DNA of 64,000 nt. Origin: Bacteroides ihuae. GTDB lineage: Bacteria > Bacteroidota > Bacteroidia > Bacteroidales > Bacteroidaceae. A program made the position numbers and the translations under genes. Location: positions 868,001 through 932,000 of the forward strand of contig NZ_FNVX01000006.1 of NCBI RefSeq assembly GCF_900104585.1, read 5' to 3'. Shown here piece after piece: positions 61,609-64,000 of this stretch; the first letter of the stretch is position 1, and each line of letters begins with the position of its first letter. The notes beneath the pieces were generated by a model. That model was given only the letters and a program-made list of their open reading frames with translations, had not been told where the DNA came from and ran no database searches.

Positions 61609-63180
61609 ATGAAAAAAAACAATATAAAAAAGATTGCTACTCTCTGCACACTGCTGTTTGCAACGCTCACAGTGAATGCTCAACAGAAAGAGGAGGCAAC
61701 TCAAAACACTCCGGCAGCGGCAGAAAAAGTCAGGATGAAAAGCCTTTGGATGGGAAGTTCCAATTCGGCAGGGCTTTTGCTGGATAAACCGCTGAATTAT
61801 ACCGAGGTGGCACTGGGATATGAGAACTACAAGGGCAACTTCAAGAAGGCCCAACAAGGGGAAGACGGACAAAACATCACCTTCAATGCTGAAGGTAGTG
61901 TCAATCTGAAATCAACTTATGTATGGGGTAGTTTTGGTTATTCCAGAGAGAAAATAGGTAATTCGGGGTACAACGCTTCGCTGCTCGATCCCTATCGCGG
62001 TATGCCTTATTACACTGCAGATAGTCTTTTAAGCGATTGGAACAAGCAATACTACACACTCCAATTGCGGACGGCAACCAAACAGTATTGGAACTTTGTT
62101 TCTTTTGGTTTGGATTTGCTCTATCAGAATGCCATGGGAGCCAAGCAAAGAGACCCACGTTCAACAAACACGCTATATACCATTAATGTGAAGCCGGGAG
62201 CTGTATTCTCATTGGGTGAAAAGCATCACTTGGGATTGAATCTGGAGTATAGCAACTTCAAAGAAGAATCGGATATGGACATTGCAAATTCTTACGTCAA
62301 TCAAACGTATTATTACCTTTATGGATTAGGCAAAAGTGTCCAGAAAGTAGGTTCGGGACGTTTCTGCCTATATGATGCCAGCACCATTGGTGGTGGGCTT
62401 CAATATAATTATCAGGGAAGTGTCAATTTACTATTCACCACCAACTACTCTATGAAAGTGGAGGATGTGAAAGAAAACTCAAGCACGCCCAAGCTGGACG
62501 GAACAACCAGAGACGGATTATTCTCCGCCAACCTGAAAGCTTATACCGACCTTTCAAAGCCCTATTCATCCTTCTTCACAGTGGGTTATAGCGACCGCAA
62601 AATTGATGGCATAGAGTACATCAACACTTGGAACAATGCAACCGGAGCAACCGGATGGGTGATTGAATACAAGAGTGTACGCTCTAAATACAAAACTCAA
62701 AACGCACAAGCCCAGTACGAGCTGGTGAAGAACAAAGGCGATGAATACAGCTGGAAGGCAGGGGCTACAGTGGGCTACAACAAGAACAAAGACACATATC
62801 TCTTGCCTGTATCTCTGAAAGAAAATGAACGACTGGATTACGGAGTAAACGGCAAAGTAAATATTGCTTTGTCCGACAAGTTCACACGGCGTTTGCTGGT
62901 AGAGGCTTCTGCTCTGTATAGCAACGGCATGAGCGGAACGTACAGCTACCAAGGGCAACACCCCGAGTATATCGTCGTAACGGGTCTGATGCAGAGCGAT
63001 TTTAATTACTCGATATCCGACTACGGCCAGTTTGCCCTTTCGGCTGCTTACTCGCAACAGATAGATGCTCAGAGCAAAGGCAATCTTTTTGTGAAAGGTA
63101 GCTTTTGCTATCAGAAAGCATACAGCTTTGACTACAACCACCGCTCGTTCTTCAAAGTAAGCTTTGGATGCGAGTTTTAA
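61609..63180 (+). CDS. Outer-membrane beta-barrel protein (DUF6850-like)
   Basis: 523 residues. Signal peptide ending near VNAQ, a short linker, then a series of amphipathic strands, many ending in aromatic residues, to a terminal phenylalanine (VSFGCEF), the classic end of outer-membrane barrels. I associate it with the DUF6850 group from memory, without certainty. Located 33 bases after the DUF4876 gene and 10 bases before the protease-like gene, so part of one operon. Its cargo is unknown. Confidence 0.7.
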   Translation: MKKNNIKKIATLCTLLFATLTVNAQQKEEATQNTPAAAEKVRMKSLWMGSSNSAGLLLDKPLNYTEVALGYENYKGNFKKAQQGEDGQNITFNAEGSVNLKSTYVWGSFGYSREKIGNSGYNASLLDPYRGMPYYTADSLLSDWNKQYYTLQLRTATKQYWNFVSFGLDLLYQNAMGAKQRDPRSTNTLYTINVKPGAVFSLGEKHHLGLNLEYSNFKEESDMDIANSYVNQTYYYLYGLGKSVQKVGSGRFCLYDASTIGGGLQYNYQGSVNLLFTTNYSMKVEDVKENSSTPKLDGTTRDGLFSANLKAYTDLSKPYSSFFTVGYSDRKIDGIEYINTWNNATGATGWVIEYKSVRSKYKTQNAQAQYELVKNKGDEYSWKAGATVGYNKNKDTYLLPVSLKENERLDYGVNGKVNIALSDKFTRRLLVEASALYSNGMSGTYSYQGQHPEYIVVTGLMQSDFNYSISDYGQFALSAAYSQQIDAQSKGNLFVKGSFCYQKAYSFDYNHRSFFKVSFGCEF

Positions 63181-63190
63181 ACCAACAAAT

Positions 63191-64000
63191 ATGAATCCAT
63201 TAAAACAAGTAAACATGAAAAAGTCTCTTTTTATACTCCTGTTTTTAGTACAGGCCGTCGGCCTATGGGCCGCACCGGAGGTTATCAAACCCGGCATTCA
63301 ATCCAAAACCTCGTTTGCCATCATCATCGACTCACAGAGTTATGAGAAGGCGAAAGAAGCTGTCAATGCCTATCGGGCTGTGATTGAAAAAGATGGTCTG
63401 GGAACTTATATCATTGTCGACAATTGGCAATCGCCGCAAGACATTCGCAAGATATTGCTCGACTTGTATCAACAGAAGAAGAGTCCGTTGGAAGGGGCTG
63501 TTTTTGTAGGAGACATCCCCATCCCGATGATTCGGGACGGGCAGTTTCTTACCTCGGCCTTCAAGATGGATCAGCGTATGAACTGGAAGCGCTCAAGTAT
63601 CGCTTCAGATCGTTACTATGATGATTTCGACCTCAAGTTCGACTTCCTGAAGAGAGATGAAGACAAACCACTCTATTTCTATTTCTCCCTCACTCCGGAA
63701 TCTCGCCAATATCTCCGTTCAGACATTTACACGGCGCGGATAAAGCCTGTAATTATCGATGGAAAGGATAAATATGAACTATTGAACAAGTATCTCGCCA
63801 AAGTGGTAAAAGAGCGTTCGGAAGAGAACCCCATCAACAACCTTTCTATGATGCGCGGACACGGATATAACTCTCAGGCACGTGAGGCATGGGCCGGCGA
63901 ACAGTTGGCCTTGAGAGAGCAATTCCCCGATTTGTTCAAAACAGGAAACCTTGTTCGCTTCTCCGACTTCGACTCCGAATGGCCGGCCAAGGATTACTAC
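63191..64000 (+). CDS. Exported clan-CD (gingipain C25-like) peptidase-like protein, partial
   Basis: Open from the ATG at 63191 to the end of the window (270 codons, no stop); the ATG at 63215 is the more likely start, giving MKKSLFILLFLVQAVG as signal peptide. Features: FAIIIDSQSYEKAKEAV, EGAVFVGDIPIPMI, ASDRYYDDFDLKF and MMRGHGYNSQAREAW. The strand-turn-FVGD and GHG segments resemble C25 peptidases, in which a His in GHG is one of the catalytic pair; the catalytic Cys would lie past the end. Function beyond a peptidase-like fold is inferred. Confidence 0.65.
   Translation, partial: MNPLKQVNMKKSLFILLFLVQAVGLWAAPEVIKPGIQSKTSFAIIIDSQSYEKAKEAVNAYRAVIEKDGLGTYIIVDNWQSPQDIRKILLDLYQQKKSPLEGAVFVGDIPIPMIRDGQFLTSAFKMDQRMNWKRSSIASDRYYDDFDLKFDFLKRDEDKPLYFYFSLTPESRQYLRSDIYTARIKPVIIDGKDKYELLNKYLAKVVKERSEENPINNLSMMRGHGYNSQAREAWAGEQLALREQFPDLFKTGNLVRFSDFDSEWPAKDYY

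Noticed and set aside
1..64000. tRNA or rRNA genes
   Set aside because: No T-arm GTTCGA-type motif with matching acceptor stem and no rRNA-like sequence was noticed in the intergenic regions.

Overview
The window is chromosomal DNA from a member of the Bacteroidales, most likely Bacteroides or a close relative. The evidence is the gene families (DUF4252, GIN-domain lipoproteins, DUF4254, DUF4348, DUF4876, WbqC, GH3, a non-SusC TonB receptor), start sites that mostly lack Shine-Dalgarno sequences, and many TAnnTTTG elements, the -7 box of the Bacteroides primary sigma factor, upstream of genes. Gene order DUF4254 / pdxB / purN / acpP / fabF / rnc / pfkA is, from memory, the flank of the lipooligosaccharide locus in Bacteroides. 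No rRNA, tRNA or CRISPR array was seen.

Layout. 1-7.6 kb: the end of a small gene and a DUF4252 protein, two GIN-domain lipoproteins, a DUF45 metallopeptidase, shikimate kinase, a nitroreductase, an RNase H and an MsbA-like ABC exporter. 7.9-9.4 kb: a MACPF pore-forming lipoprotein of the kind Bacteroides uses as secreted antimicrobial toxins (BSAPs). 9.5-32.4 kb: a large, almost entirely minus-strand surface-glycan locus. It holds GT2, GT4, GT9, WbsX, DUF5672 and galactofuranosyl transferases, UDP-galactopyranose mutase, a WaaP/InaA-like kinase, DUF4254, and an unusual set of phospho-substituent genes: two CDP-glycerol phosphotransferase-like proteins, LicD, a TagD-like cytidylyltransferase, a class V aminotransferase, and a nucleotidyltransferase / HAD / small-molecule-kinase cassette. 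No Wzx, Wzy or UpxY/UpxZ is present, so it reads as an LPS/LOS core locus rather than a capsule locus. A complete 2,744-bp IS21-family element splits one GT2 gene, with an exact 8-bp target duplication.

32.8-44.6 kb is housekeeping: pdxB, purN, acpP-fabF-rnc, pfkA, a GH3-family protein, a SNF2 helicase and cysS. 44.6-50.2 kb is a minus-strand run of envelope or unknown-function genes. 50.3-54.2 kb carries dapB, two tandem signal peptidase I genes (the second lacks the catalytic residues) and WbqC. 54.3-56.3 kb is a hexuronate pair (SDR oxidoreductase and uxuA). 57.4 kb to the end is a TonB receptor / DUF4876 lipoprotein / beta-barrel / clan-CD-like protease cluster that runs off the window.

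The most notable points are the MACPF toxin joined to an LPS-type glycan locus whose products may give self-protection; the teichoic-acid-like phosphotransfer chemistry in that locus; the precise IS21 disruption; a 23-bp-period array of 14-bp palindromes between the divergent glycan-locus and pdxB promoters, with a degenerate relative before cysS; and a pseudo-signal-peptidase.
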